Assembly (NCBI GenBank): GCA_944353735.1 | Contig: CALVPU010000277.1 | Span: 1-13,017, forward strand | Origin: an uncultured Eubacteriales bacterium | Lineage (GTDB): Bacteria; Bacillota; Clostridia; Christensenellales; Aristaeellaceae | Direction of reading: 5' to 3' | DNA length: 13,017 nt | In this document: positions 6,800-13,015 of the stretch, one piece after another | Position numbering within the stretch: position 1 is the stretch's first letter | How the letters are laid out: every line of letters begins with the position of its first letter | Position numbers and translations under genes: made by a program | The notes under the pieces: model-generated | What the model was told of the DNA's origin: nothing | Database searches by the model: none | What the model saw: the letters and a program-made list of their open reading frames with translations, nothing else

Positions 6800-7270
6800 T
6801 CAGTCGTCCACGGGCTCGGCGGTGGGGGTGTTCTGCGGGGTGATGGATTCGGCGGCTGTGTTCGCGCCGCAGTGGGGACAGACGTAATCGCTCGCTCGCT
6901 CGCCTACAATCCAGAAGGGTTTTCCGCACGCCGCACAGCGTGCCAGCGCGCGACCGCCGCTCGGGTGGAGCAGGTGCAGGTGGTCCGCAGCGTCGTAGGC
7001 GTCATCGCCGAAATCGCCGTCGTCATCGTCGTCCTCGAGGTAGTCGAAGTCCGAGTCCTCGCTCTCCATGGCGGAGAGGTCGTCGTCGATGCTTTCCACG
7101 TAGTCGTTCAGGTCATCGAGCAGCTCGTCGACGGCGTCCACGCGGTCGGAGAGGTCGCCCAGAAGCTCGACGATGCCCGTCCACAGCTTGCCATTAGCGG
7201 AGTCCTTGTCAAACGACATGCCCTCCAGCAGCCCCTTCAGGTAGCCGACTTTCTTTCCGGTATCCTCCAT
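6800..7270 (-). CDS. CD1247 N-terminal-domain protein with acidic linker and zinc ribbon
   Basis: This is a 156-residue protein of unknown function. Residues 4-28 (GKKVGYLKGLLEGM...) match the short N-terminal domain named after Clostridioides difficile CD1247. A probable coiled coil spans about 34-66, and a very acidic stretch (about 69-96, many Asp) follows. A C-terminal zinc ribbon has Cys112, Cys115, Cys131 and Cys134 (CAACGKPFW...CPHCG), then a Pro/Thr-rich tail. ATG 7270 is chosen for the GGAGGTGG site just upstream; an earlier in-frame TTG/ATG would place the conserved start too far in. It lies 72 bases downstream of efp on the same strand and is probably cotranscribed. The zinc ribbon suggests binding to nucleic acid or protein, but no activity can be assigned. 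Confidence 0.75.
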   Translation of the reverse strand: MEDTGKKVGYLKGLLEGMSFDKDSANGKLWTGIVELLGDLSDRVDAVDELLDDLNDYVESIDDDLSAMESEDSDFDYLEDDDDDGDFGDDAYDAADHLHLLHPSGGRALARCAACGKPFWIVGERASDYVCPHCGANTAAESITPQNTPTAEPVDD

Positions 7271-7295
7271 GATTCCACCTCCAAATTGCAACAAT

Positions 7296-7328
7296 GCGAG
7301 CAGTGCGGGGGATGCCCGACCTGCTCGC
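7296..7328 (-). promoter_or_regulatory. Hairpin between efp and the CD1247-type gene
   Basis: GCGAGCAG (7296-7303) and CTGCTCGC (7321-7328) form a perfect 8-bp stem, with a possible inner CGGG/CCCG pair. On the transcribed minus strand it lies 14 bases after the efp stop and about 20 bases ahead of the next ribosome binding site. There is no T-run. It could be an mRNA 3'-end stabiliser or a weak attenuator for the downstream gene. Confidence 0.35.
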
Positions 7329-7342
7329 GTGAGATGCGCGGA

Positions 7343-7903
7343 TTACGCGCGACCGAGGTACTCGCCGCCGTTGCGGGTGTCGATCTTCAGCACGTCGCCG
7401 ATTTCGATGAACAGCGGAACCTGCAGCGTCAGACCGGTCTCAAACGTGGCGGGCTTGGTGGTGTTCGCGGCGGTGTCGCCCTTGAAGCCGGGCTCGGTGT
7501 TGGTGACCTCCAGCTCGACGAAGTTCGGCGCCTGCACGCTGAAGGGCTGTCCCTTGAAGAAGCGCACGGTGACGTTGGTATTTTCCTTGACGAACTGGAT
7601 GGAATCCTCGACCTGCTCGTGGGTCAGCGGCAGCTGCTCGTAGGTCTCCAGATCCATGAAATAGTAGAAATCGCCGTCGTTGTAGAGATACTGCATCTCC
7701 TTGGTCTCGATGTAAGCGCGCTGGAACTTGTCCGTGGGGTTGAATGTGCGCTCGATGACAGCGCCGGTGACGATGTTCTTCAGCTTCGTGCGCACGAACG
7801 CCGCGCCCTTGCCGGGCTTGACGTGCAGGAAGGAGACGATGGTCCAGATGCCATTGTCCATCTCAAAGGTGACGCCGTTTCTGAAATCCGAAGCATTGAT
7901 CAT
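7343..7903 (-). CDS. efp: Translation elongation factor P
   Basis: EF-P binds between the P and E sites and rescues ribosomes stalled on polyproline. The 186-residue protein is family length, with domain I carrying the conserved loop VKPGKGAAF and Lys32 at its tip (PGKG, 30-33). The middle OB domain follows, and the C-terminal signature ends [18 protein letters not shown]. Lys32 is the residue modified in other bacteria (5-aminopentanol in B. subtilis); no modification gene is visible here. ATG 7903 is supported by AGGAGGAG at 7911-7918 and the standard [10 protein letters not shown] start; codons further upstream are not conserved. It sits 42 bases after a Xaa-Pro peptidase gene, the usual Firmicutes pairing, and shares its promoter. 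Confidence 0.97.
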   Translation of the reverse strand: MINASDFRNGVTFEMDNGIWTIVSFLHVKPGKGAAFVRTKLKNIVTGAVIERTFNPTDKFQRAYIETKEMQYLYNDGDFYYFMDLETYEQLPLTHEQVEDSIQFVKENTNVTVRFFKGQPFSVQAPNFVELEVTNTEPGFKGDTAANTTKPATFETGLTLQVPLFIEIGDVLKIDTRNGGEYLGRA

Positions 7904-7945
7904 GGGGAAACTCCTCCTCAAAAAGTAGTCGTCGGTATGCGCGCG

Positions 7946-9001
7946 TCACAGCTCGATGAGCTGCTTCGGCGCGGTGATGGGGTTGATGAAGCCGTCCTGC
8001 GTTAGTATCGCCATGTCCTCGATGCGGCATCCGCCGACGCCGGGGAGATAGACGCCCGGCTCGACGGTGACCACGTGACCGGGGACGAGCACGGTCTGAT
8101 CGCCACGCGCGAGGCGCGGTTGCTCGTGGATGAACAGCCCGACGCCGTGACCGAGGCTGTGACCGAAGGCGCCCGGATAGGCTTGATCGAGGAAATCGCG
8201 CGCGATGCGGTCGATGTCGCCGCAGACCGCGCCGGGACGAATGGCGTCCAGCGCCATCAGCTGCGCGTCGAGCACGCGCTGGTACATCGTTCGCAGCTCC
8301 TCGCGCACGTGCCCGAAGGCGACCGTGCGCGTCATGTCGGCGCAATAGCCGTTGACCGTCGCGCCGAAGTCCAATGTCAGCAATTCGCCCTCGGCGATGA
8401 CGTGATCCGACGGCGTCGCGTGCGGCAGCGAGCCGTTGACGCCCGCGGCGGCGATCGTGTCAAAGGCGGGCTTTTCGCTGCCCAGCTCGAGCATTGCGAA
8501 GTCCAACAGGATCTGCGCCTGTTTCTCCGTCATGCCCGGCTTCAGTTGCCCCAGCAGGCGGTCAAACGCCTGACAGGAGATCGCGGCGGCGCGGCGGATG
8601 CAGTCGATCTCGTCCGCGTCCTTGATCATGCGCAGCTGCTGCGGAAGCTGCTTGAGCGGCATCAACTCCACGGCGGTGAGCGCGTCGTTCAGCCCGGCGT
8701 AGGCGTCGTGGGTGATGTAGTCCGTTTCCACGGACAGCTTGCGGATGTTGTAGCGGTCGCACAGCGCCTTCACCACTGCCGCCTCGGTCACGCCCTGACC
8801 GGTGCGCAGGCATTCACATTCGGGCGCTTGCCGCTGCGCCTGCTCGACGTAGCGGAAATCGGTGATGATGACCTGCGCGGCGTTGGCGATGAACGCGCAT
8901 CCCTCGCCGGTGTAGCCCGTCAACCAGCGAATGTTCTCCGGGCGGTGGATCAGCGAGGCATTGCCGGGCAGCGCCTTCAAAAAGGTTCCACAGCGGTTCA
9001 A
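7946..9001 (-). CDS. M24 family Xaa-Pro aminopeptidase/dipeptidase
   Basis: This is a cytoplasmic metallopeptidase that cleaves peptides next to proline. The 351 residues comprise a creatinase-like N-terminal domain (to about 120) and the pita-bread catalytic domain. All five metal ligands are present: Asp211 (LDFGATVNG), Asp222 (YCADMTRT), His285 (SLGHGVG), Glu314 (TVEPG) and Glu328 (RIEDM). His194 in LPHATPSD is also conserved. The start is most likely TTG at 9001, with GGAGGAGG seven bases upstream and a TATAAT promoter about 40 bases upstream. The ATG further left (9052) would lie upstream of the expected transcription start. It heads the operon peptidase - efp - CD1247-type protein. Pairing with EF-P links proline-rich synthesis and proline peptide turnover by context only. 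Confidence 0.93.
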   Translation of the reverse strand: MNRCGTFLKALPGNASLIHRPENIRWLTGYTGEGCAFIANAAQVIITDFRYVEQAQRQAPECECLRTGQGVTEAAVVKALCDRYNIRKLSVETDYITHDAYAGLNDALTAVELMPLKQLPQQLRMIKDADEIDCIRRAAAISCQAFDRLLGQLKPGMTEKQAQILLDFAMLELGSEKPAFDTIAAAGVNGSLPHATPSDHVIAEGELLTLDFGATVNGYCADMTRTVAFGHVREELRTMYQRVLDAQLMALDAIRPGAVCGDIDRIARDFLDQAYPGAFGHSLGHGVGLFIHEQPRLARGDQTVLVPGHVVTVEPGVYLPGVGGCRIEDMAILTQDGFINPITAPKQLIEL

Positions 9002-9040
9002 CTTGCAGCCTCCTCCAGCGTTCGCTGTACATACGTCCCA

Positions 9041-9049
9041 ATTATACCA
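9041..9049 (-). promoter_or_regulatory. Extended -10 promoter of the peptidase-efp operon
   Basis: On the minus strand TGGTATAAT (9049 to 9041) combines a TG motif with a perfect -10 box. No good -35 box is found 16-18 bases further upstream, as is common for extended -10 promoters. The start of transcription would be near 9034, about 33 bases before the TTG start codon. Confidence 0.75.
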
Positions 9050-9285
9050 CAATTCCGACCGGTTTTCCAGTTATAAGTTTGGAAAAAACAGGCTTGGTCA
9101 ACGCAATTCGCTCCGGTACGCTCGATGGCAAAGGTTATGCGCGCCGGCGGCGAATCCAGTCATCAGATGTGTCCCGCAGATGGACCGGTCAGCGCGCCGC
9201 CTGACGCGGGAAGGGCGCCTTCTTGCCCGGCGCGCCGCAGCGATGAACGGCTCCTTGTCCATATCTGAGCTGCGCGCGCCGGCGA

Positions 9286-9310
9286 GCGGACGGTATCCTT
9301 TGCCGTCCGC
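9286..9310. repeat. 8-bp inverted repeat downstream of the L,D-transpeptidase
   Basis: GCGGACGG (9286-9293) and CCGTCCGC (9303-9310) are perfect complements with a 9-base loop. Neither strand has a T-run after it. It may be a second mRNA 3'-end structure following the hairpin at 9332-9370. Confidence 0.45.
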
Positions 9311-9331
9311 GGAAGCTTGACTACGGCGCGG

Positions 9332-9370
9332 TTCCCAAGCGGTGCGCCCGCATTCGGGAGCGCTTGGGAA
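9332..9370 (-). terminator. 10-bp inverted repeat, possible transcript 3' end of the L,D-transpeptidase
   Basis: TTCCCAAGCG (9332-9341) and CGCTTGGGAA (9361-9370) form a perfect 10-bp stem. The 19-base loop contains a further CCCG/CGGG pair. It lies 57 bases beyond the L,D-transpeptidase stop. It lacks a downstream T-run, so termination would need help or the structure serves to protect mRNA. Confidence 0.4.
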
Positions 9371-9427
9371 ATGTCGCCATCGAAGCGACTGATTTGGAAA
9401 CGGCTGCACTGCGATTCCTTTGCCGCC

Positions 9428-9733
9428 TCAGCGGATCACGATCTTTGCGCCGGGACGCACCCAGCAGACGGCCTGGCGCATGGCGTCGCGGGGAATGGCG
9501 ATGCAGCCGGAGGTGCTGTCCTTGCCGGCGGCGCAGTGCAGGAAGATGCACGAGCCCTTGCCGGCTTCGCCGGATGCGTTGTAGTCGATGAACAGGCAGT
9601 AGTCGTAGTAGCCGCCATAGTTGATCAGCACCTCGTCGCCGGACTGCGGCGCGCGGTCGATCCAGCGCGTATCCACGAGCTGGTTGTAGTACTGGGAACC
9701 GGAAGTTCCACACCAATAATGGTATTTCGTCAC
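9428..9733 (-). pseudogene. L,D-transpeptidase catalytic C-terminal part, cut off by an in-frame TAG
   Basis: These 101 codons continue the upstream frame directly after a TAG at 9736-9734. VTKYHYWCGTSG and YYNQLVD are followed by KGSCIFLHCAAGKDSTSGCIAIP, the YkuD active-site signature. His66 and Cys77 of this segment (about codons 348 and 359 of the joined gene) are the catalytic pair. YkuD enzymes form 3-3 cross-links in peptidoglycan or attach proteins to it. GTG 9733 is a nominal start but has no Shine-Dalgarno sequence; the bases before it read CCTCCCCTATTTGTAG. Independent translation is therefore unlikely. The sequence shows no decay apart from the TAG, so the nonsense change is recent, is suppressed, or is an error. 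Confidence 0.8.
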
Positions 9734-10579
9734 CTACAAATAGGGGAGGTTTGCGCCGGGATCGGGCGCGATGCCAAACGCAGCGCTCAGGTTGTAGGTG
9801 CCCGACGGCGTGCGCCCGTCGCCTTCGCGCGTTTTGTCGATGCCGTTGCGCCCGACAAAGCCCTCGGTTTCGTACAGCTGCGTCCAGACGCCGTCGATTT
9901 TCTCGTGGAAGCTGACGGTGGCGCGGGAGCCGCCCTCATAGTCGACGAGCACAATCTGGTCGGTCTCACCGGCGCACTCGAGGTCCGCGGCAGCGCTGCC
10001 GGCTGGCGTCTGCGGAGACGAGGGGAAATCGGGAAGCGCGGAAAGGCTGTCCGTCACCGTGATGGGCACAATGCCGACAGCGCCGTTAAAGCGCAGTCCG
10101 AGGAGCGTTGTTCCCGGCGCGACGGCGGTGACCTTGCCGGCAGAATCGACGGTCGCCACGCGCGAATCGGCGGAAGCGTATTCCAGCAGTGGATTGTAGG
10201 GCAGGGCGTACTGCGCGCCGGAGGCGAGCGAGATCGCGCGCGGCAGCACGACGGCGCCGCAGACCGCCCACGCGCCGTCCGCCGCGGCGCCGATGATGGC
10301 GATGCCCTCTTCGACGGCGGTCAGGCGATTGCCGTCCATGCGCGCGACGGCGGGGTTTGTCGACGCCCAGTACAGCTCGTCGAGCGAGAGACCGGACAGT
10401 CTCGGGACCAGCGCGAGCGAGTCGCCTTCGTAGAGGAAGCCGACCTGAATGGGAAAGTTGATGCTGGCTGCGCTCGCGCCGAACGGCAGCGCCGTCAGCA
10501 TCAACGACAGTGCGAGCAGGCATGCCAGCGCCTTGCACGCTGGGGTATGGAAGGGAAAGGTGCGTATGAGTGTCTGCAT
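9734..10579 (-). CDS. Secreted Ig-like-domain protein, N-terminal part of an L,D-transpeptidase
   Basis: The 281 residues begin with a signal peptide (basic N-region, hydrophobic LACLLALSLMLTALPFG about 18-34, cleavage near ASA-AS at 37-38). Two Big_2-like bacterial Ig repeats follow: about 45-112 (LDELYWASTNPAVARMDG, LTAVEEGIAII) and about 115-177 (ADSRVATVDSAGKVTAVAPGTTLL). After a Pro/Ser linker comes the N-terminal half of a YkuD domain (TREGDGRTPSGTYNLSAAFG, 250-269), which breaks at LPYL-TAG. ATG 10579 has AAGGAG eight bases upstream. Alone this product lacks the catalytic His/Cys and would be inactive. Joined with the next segment the gene is 1,152 bases, a normal length for a cell-wall L,D-transpeptidase with Ig-like repeats. 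Confidence 0.85.
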   Translation of the reverse strand: MQTLIRTFPFHTPACKALACLLALSLMLTALPFGASAASINFPIQVGFLYEGDSLALVPRLSGLSLDELYWASTNPAVARMDGNRLTAVEEGIAIIGAAADGAWAVCGAVVLPRAISLASGAQYALPYNPLLEYASADSRVATVDSAGKVTAVAPGTTLLGLRFNGAVGIVPITVTDSLSALPDFPSSPQTPAGSAAADLECAGETDQIVLVDYEGGSRATVSFHEKIDGVWTQLYETEGFVGRNGIDKTREGDGRTPSGTYNLSAAFGIAPDPGANLPYL

Positions 10580-10640
10580 GGATGCGCTCTCCTTATCTTT
10601 TTCTCGTCATCGGGCGGCTGTGGACACAAACGCCCATTCC

Positions 10641-10646
10641 ATTATA
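10641..10646 (-). promoter_or_regulatory. Probable -10 box for the L,D-transpeptidase gene
   Basis: TATAAT is present on the minus strand at 10646 to 10641, about 62 bases before the ATG, in a locally AT-richer patch after the SRP terminator. I find no good -35 box at 16-18 bases, so the promoter call rests on the -10 box and position. Confidence 0.5.
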
Positions 10647-10705
10647 CACGGCGAATGTGACCCGGCGAGGAAGACGGGAAAGCAAAAATCGGAAGAAAAA
10701 GCGAC

Positions 10706-10735
10706 AAAAAAAGCCCGCGGGTTCAAACCGGGCTT
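10706..10735 (-). terminator. Terminator of the SRP RNA gene
   Basis: On the minus strand AAGCCCG (10735 to 10729) pairs with CGGGCTT (10717 to 10711) around an 11-base loop. Seven T residues follow in a row (plus-strand A at 10706-10712). This is a classical intrinsic terminator immediately after the SRP RNA. Confidence 0.85.
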
Positions 10736-10839
10736 CTCCCGCGGCGCGCGCCAACTTCTGCTTATTGCTGCTGCCTTCCGACCCTGACAAGATTCACAGC
10801 ATGACGCCGCACGGGACCCAGTCATCATCACCCACGGAC
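10736..10839 (-). ncRNA. ffs: Signal recognition particle RNA, small bacterial (4.5S-like) type
   Basis: SRP RNA scaffolds Ffh and targets membrane and secreted proteins. On the minus strand the apical core reads GTCAGGGTCGGAAGGCAGCA (about 10787 to 10768), containing the GGAA tetraloop and the asymmetric loop bases bound by Ffh, followed by GCAATAAGC. Flanking arms pair as a long hairpin: TCCCG (10816 to 10812) with CGGGA (10741 to 10737), and CGGCG with CGCCG next to it. The 5' end is set by the promoter at 10846-10874 and the 3' end by the terminator, giving about 100 bases. This is the short form without an Alu domain, unlike B. subtilis scRNA. Ends are approximate to a few bases. Confidence 0.88.
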
Positions 10840-10845
10840 CTATCC

Positions 10846-10874
10846 ATTATAGCACATTTGCGCCCGGATGGCAA
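10846..10874 (-). promoter_or_regulatory. Sigma-A promoter of the SRP RNA
   Basis: On the minus strand TTGCCA (10874 to 10869) is 17 bases from TATAAT (10851 to 10846), which is preceded by TGC (an extended -10). It is one of the strongest promoters in the window, as expected for a stable RNA. Confidence 0.88.
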
Positions 10875-10935
10875 GGGCAGTTTGAACTTTTTTACGAAAC
10901 GGATCTGTTTGCCTCTTCGATGCGTTCACGAAAGC

Positions 10936-10984
10936 GCCTCCCAATGGGCAAGAGGAGGCTCCGATCACTTCTGAGCGTGACCGG
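10936..10984 (-). terminator. Two tandem hairpins downstream of the DUF5713-like gene
   Basis: On the minus strand CCGGTCAC (10984 to 10977) pairs with GTGATCGG (10968 to 10961), 8 bp with one G-U that exists only on this strand. GCCTCC (10959 to 10954) pairs with GGAGGC (10941 to 10936), followed by GCTTTCG. They lie 43-90 bases after the stop of the minus-strand gene. The T-run is poor, so this is a plausible but weak transcript end. Confidence 0.45.
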
Positions 10985-11026
10985 AGTTCAACGTCAGGAT
11001 TGGTCCGGCAAACGGGAATTGGTGAG

Positions 11027-11353
11027 TTACCAATCTCTTTTCCGAATAGCCTCCTCCATGTCAATAGGGATGTTGAACCACTCCAGAATGTAGGCTACGG
11101 TAACGCCGATACAATCTCGGGCCACCGTTTCGATCTCGCTGTCGTTCTCGTCAAATTCCTCCTGAAGATCATTGATGCCGCAGACTGCCTCATCCAGTAT
11201 TCCCTGTATTACTTCGGTGTCGGTTTCACCGCTCTCCAGCAGGTCAATTACCTTCTGGAGCCCGTCCTTAACCTTATCTACCAGGAAATTGGGATAGTAT
11301 CCGTCTTTGTACATCTCGTCCAGCAATTTATAATCCGGGTCGAATGCTTTCAT
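11027..11353 (-). CDS. DUF5713-like protein of unknown function
   Basis: This is a 108-residue acidic, mainly helical protein. From memory it resembles DUF5713: LLDEMYKDGYYPNFLVDKVKDGL (10-32) and especially NDLQEEFDENDSEIETVARDC (61-81) are typical. No catalytic motif or membrane segment is seen. Start is uncertain. ATG 11353 gives the usual family N-terminus, while TTG 11377 would add eight residues; neither has a good ribosome binding site. Base composition is clearly more AT-rich than neighbouring genes (many AAA, GAA, ATT and TTA-type codons), and it has its own TTGACA promoter, so it is probably horizontally acquired. Small proteins of this kind sit among immunity or stress genes in other genomes, but no function is established here. 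Confidence 0.75.
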   Translation of the reverse strand: MKAFDPDYKLLDEMYKDGYYPNFLVDKVKDGLQKVIDLLESGETDTEVIQGILDEAVCGINDLQEEFDENDSEIETVARDCIGVTVAYILEWFNIPIDMEEAIRKRDW

Positions 11354-11403
11354 TTTTCTTATTCTTTCAAATTTCAATTTATCGCGCTCGCTGCGACCAT
11401 TAC

Positions 11404-11432
11404 AGTGTAACGCAAAACTATGAACGTGTCAA
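11404..11432 (-). promoter_or_regulatory. Promoter of the DUF5713-like gene
   Basis: On the minus strand a perfect -35 box TTGACA (11432 to 11427) lies 17 bases from TACACT (11409 to 11404), a four-of-six match to the -10 consensus. The predicted start near 11397 is about 44 bases before ATG 11353. Confidence 0.7.
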
Positions 11433-11468
11433 TTCCCGCAAGCTGTCAGACTGTCCCAAAACTATGGA

Positions 11469-11502
11469 AGAGCGCGAGAGAGCCTGAGCTCTTTCGCGCT
11501 CT
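11469..11502 (-). terminator. Strong hairpin, likely terminator after the aldo/keto reductase
   Basis: Bases 11469-11483 and 11488-11502 form a 15-bp stem with a 4-base loop. On the plus strand the one imperfect pair is G-U (11478/11493), and on the minus strand it is an A-C mismatch. The T-rich sequence TTCCATAGTTTT follows only on the minus strand. It lies about 60 bases after the reductase stop, so I read it as that gene's terminator with a broken T-run. It also separates the reductase from the DUF5713-like promoter. Confidence 0.6.
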
Positions 11503-11563
11503 GATCGTCTCCGGCGGCTCGCGGAAATGGGCGGCGAAGCCTTCGGGAAATCTCTTCTGCCGC

Positions 11564-12478
11564 TTACGGCAGCGGGTTGCCTGCGGCGAGGTAGAGCCTG
11601 TACCACTCCGGTCGGGTCAGGTGCACGCTGCCGCCGGCGACGGCGTCCTTGAGGTGCCGCGGGTTCATGCTGCCGACGATGGCTTGGATGTTTGCCGGAT
11701 GGCGCAGGATCCACGCCACGGCGATGGCGGCGTCGCTCACGCCATACTTTCCGGCGATGTCCTTGAGCGCGGCGTTGAGCTCGGGATAGCGGTCGCTTCC
11801 GAGGAACATGCCCTCGAACATGCCGTACTGGAACGGGGACCACGCCTGAATGGTGATGCCCTTCAGGCGGCAGTAGTCGAGCACGCCGCCGGAAAGCACC
11901 TGCGCGTGCGCGGAGTGGATGTTGACGTTCATGCCTTCGTCGACGAGGATGGTGTGGGCCACGCTGAATTGCAGCTGGTCGATGAGGATCTCCCCGGGCA
12001 TAAGGCGGTTGAGCAGCTCGATCTGCGCGGCGTTTTCGTTGCTGACGCCGAAGTAGTGGACCTTGCCCTGCGTCCGCAGGCGCGTGAAGGCTTCAGCCAC
12101 CTCTTCGGGTTCCATCAGCGCGTCGGGACGGTGCAGCAGCAGCACGTCCAGATGGTCCACGCCCAGGCGCTCAAGACTGCCGTCCACCGCCTCGAGGATG
12201 TGTTCGCGGGAGGCGTCGTAATGTCCCTTGCAGATGCCGACCTTGTCCTGAAGGATGATCTTCTCGCGCATCCACGGATTGCGCCGGAGCACTTCGCCGA
12301 ACAGGCGCTCGGATTCGCCGCCGCCGTAGATGTCGGCGTGGTCCACCAGATCGATGCCGCTCTCGAGCGCGGTCATGACGACCTTTTCTGCGTCCGAAAC
12401 GCTCAGCCGCGCCATGCGCATGGCACCCAGCGCGACGGTGCTGGCCTCGAACCTGTTGCCGATTTTGATTCTCTTCAT
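11564..12478 (-). CDS. Aldo/keto reductase (YdhF-like)
   Basis: This is a 304-residue NADPH-dependent oxidoreductase with a TIM-barrel fold. The catalytic tetrad is complete: Asp46 and Tyr51 (DLVDHADIYGGG), Lys79 (LQDKVG) and His116 (DVLLLHRPDA). LRTQGKVHYFGVSN and the C-terminal AIAVAWILRHPANIQAIVGSMNP block, which lines the cofactor pocket, are typical. Overall it looks like the E. coli YdhF group, whose natural substrate is unknown. ATG 12478 has AAAGGAG nine bases upstream. It follows the phosphodiesterase gene on the same strand after a 186-base gap, so the two may share a transcript, but nothing links their chemistry. Confidence 0.92.
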   Translation of the reverse strand: MKRIKIGNRFEASTVALGAMRMARLSVSDAEKVVMTALESGIDLVDHADIYGGGESERLFGEVLRRNPWMREKIILQDKVGICKGHYDASREHILEAVDGSLERLGVDHLDVLLLHRPDALMEPEEVAEAFTRLRTQGKVHYFGVSNENAAQIELLNRLMPGEILIDQLQFSVAHTILVDEGMNVNIHSAHAQVLSGGVLDYCRLKGITIQAWSPFQYGMFEGMFLGSDRYPELNAALKDIAGKYGVSDAAIAVAWILRHPANIQAIVGSMNPRHLKDAVAGGSVHLTRPEWYRLYLAAGNPLP

Positions 12479-12502
12479 GAATAACGCTCCTTTGTCAGCT
12501 CT

Positions 12503-12548
12503 TGACGGCGCCCGCCGTCAGGCTGTTGATGATGCGGCGCATGCCGCA
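12503..12548 (-). promoter_or_regulatory. Two hairpins in the leader of the aldo/keto reductase
   Basis: On the minus strand TGCGGC/GCCGCA (12548 to 12533, 4-base loop) is followed by TGACGGC/GCCGTCA (12520 to 12503, 4-base loop GGGC), both perfect. The second ends 13 bases before the reductase ribosome binding site. No T-run follows either. They may be the transcript end of the phosphodiesterase gene, or leader structures of the reductase. I see no promoter between them and the ribosome binding site. Confidence 0.4.
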
Positions 12549-12664
12549 AATACCAGAGAGAAGTTCGAGCGAATGGCTCGAGGCGCCGAACGCTCATGGA
12601 ACCGGGCGCATCCGGGAATGCCCAGCTTCCGTTAGGCGCGGCAGAAACTTTGGTGCGGGTGCCC

Positions 12665-13015
12665 TCAAGCGTTTCCGACGTATTCGCCGTCTTCACCGCG
12701 CTTCGGATAGCCTTCGCCCGGATAATAGTATTCATAATCGGGAATGCGGTCGCGGTAGGGCCCTGCGACGTCGGCGATGTCCTCGACGCAGTCGCCGATG
12801 ATTCCGCTCGCGCCGCTGGCGAGGTATTTGCGCATCTTATCCATATTGCTCACCGACCAGACGTACACCGGCAGGTCAACGCTTCGCGCGATGTTCAGAA
12901 AGCGCGAGCTGGCCATGCTTTCTTCGACGGCGAGGAAATCGGCGTTTGGGTTCTGGTCGGGCATGCCGAGCGCGCCGAACGCGCAGTAGCCGATCCAGTA
13001 TTGCGGTCGGATGGA
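12665..13015 (-). CDS. Glycerophosphodiester phosphodiesterase family protein, C-terminal part
   Basis: The gene enters from the right edge and its start lies outside the window; 117 C-terminal codons are visible, ending in TGA at 12667-12665. The segment LPVYVWSVSNMDKMRKYLASGASGIIGD fits the last strands of the GDPD TIM barrel, where family members read 'V.VWTVN....M...L..GVDGIITD'. Family enzymes hydrolyse glycerophosphodiesters to glycerol 3-phosphate and an alcohol. The catalytic His residues and metal ligands are not in view. The tail after GIIGD is Tyr/Glu-rich (YEYYYPGEGYP), with no membrane segment. ATG 12964 is an internal Met, not the start. Confidence 0.75.
   Translation of the reverse strand, partial: SIRPQYWIGYCAFGALGMPDQNPNADFLAVEESMASSRFLNIARSVDLPVYVWSVSNMDKMRKYLASGASGIIGDCVEDIADVAGPYRDRIPDYEYYYPGEGYPKRGEDGEYVGNA

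Larger units (their letters stand above)
9053..9427. other. Intergenic region with two hairpins downstream of the L,D-transpeptidase
   Basis: This stretch of about 375 bases lies between the L,D-transpeptidase stop and the promoter of the peptidase operon, both on the minus strand. No reading frame resembles a protein. It holds two strong inverted repeats, annotated separately, and an AT-rich patch at about 9060-9090 next to the promoter. I see no RNA gene. Confidence 0.55.

Noticed and set aside
6572..8005. A 477-codon plus-strand frame opposite the CD1247-type and efp genes
   Set aside because: It is antisense to clear efp and CD1247-type coding sequence. It has no ribosome binding site and no recognisable motif.
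8075..9076. A plus-strand frame opposite the Xaa-Pro peptidase
   Set aside because: The minus strand has all metal ligands and a supported start. The plus frame is a codon-bias shadow.
10721..10731. A GTTCAAACC stretch that looks like a tRNA T-loop
   Set aside because: No acceptor, D or anticodon arms surround it. It is the loop of the SRP RNA terminator.
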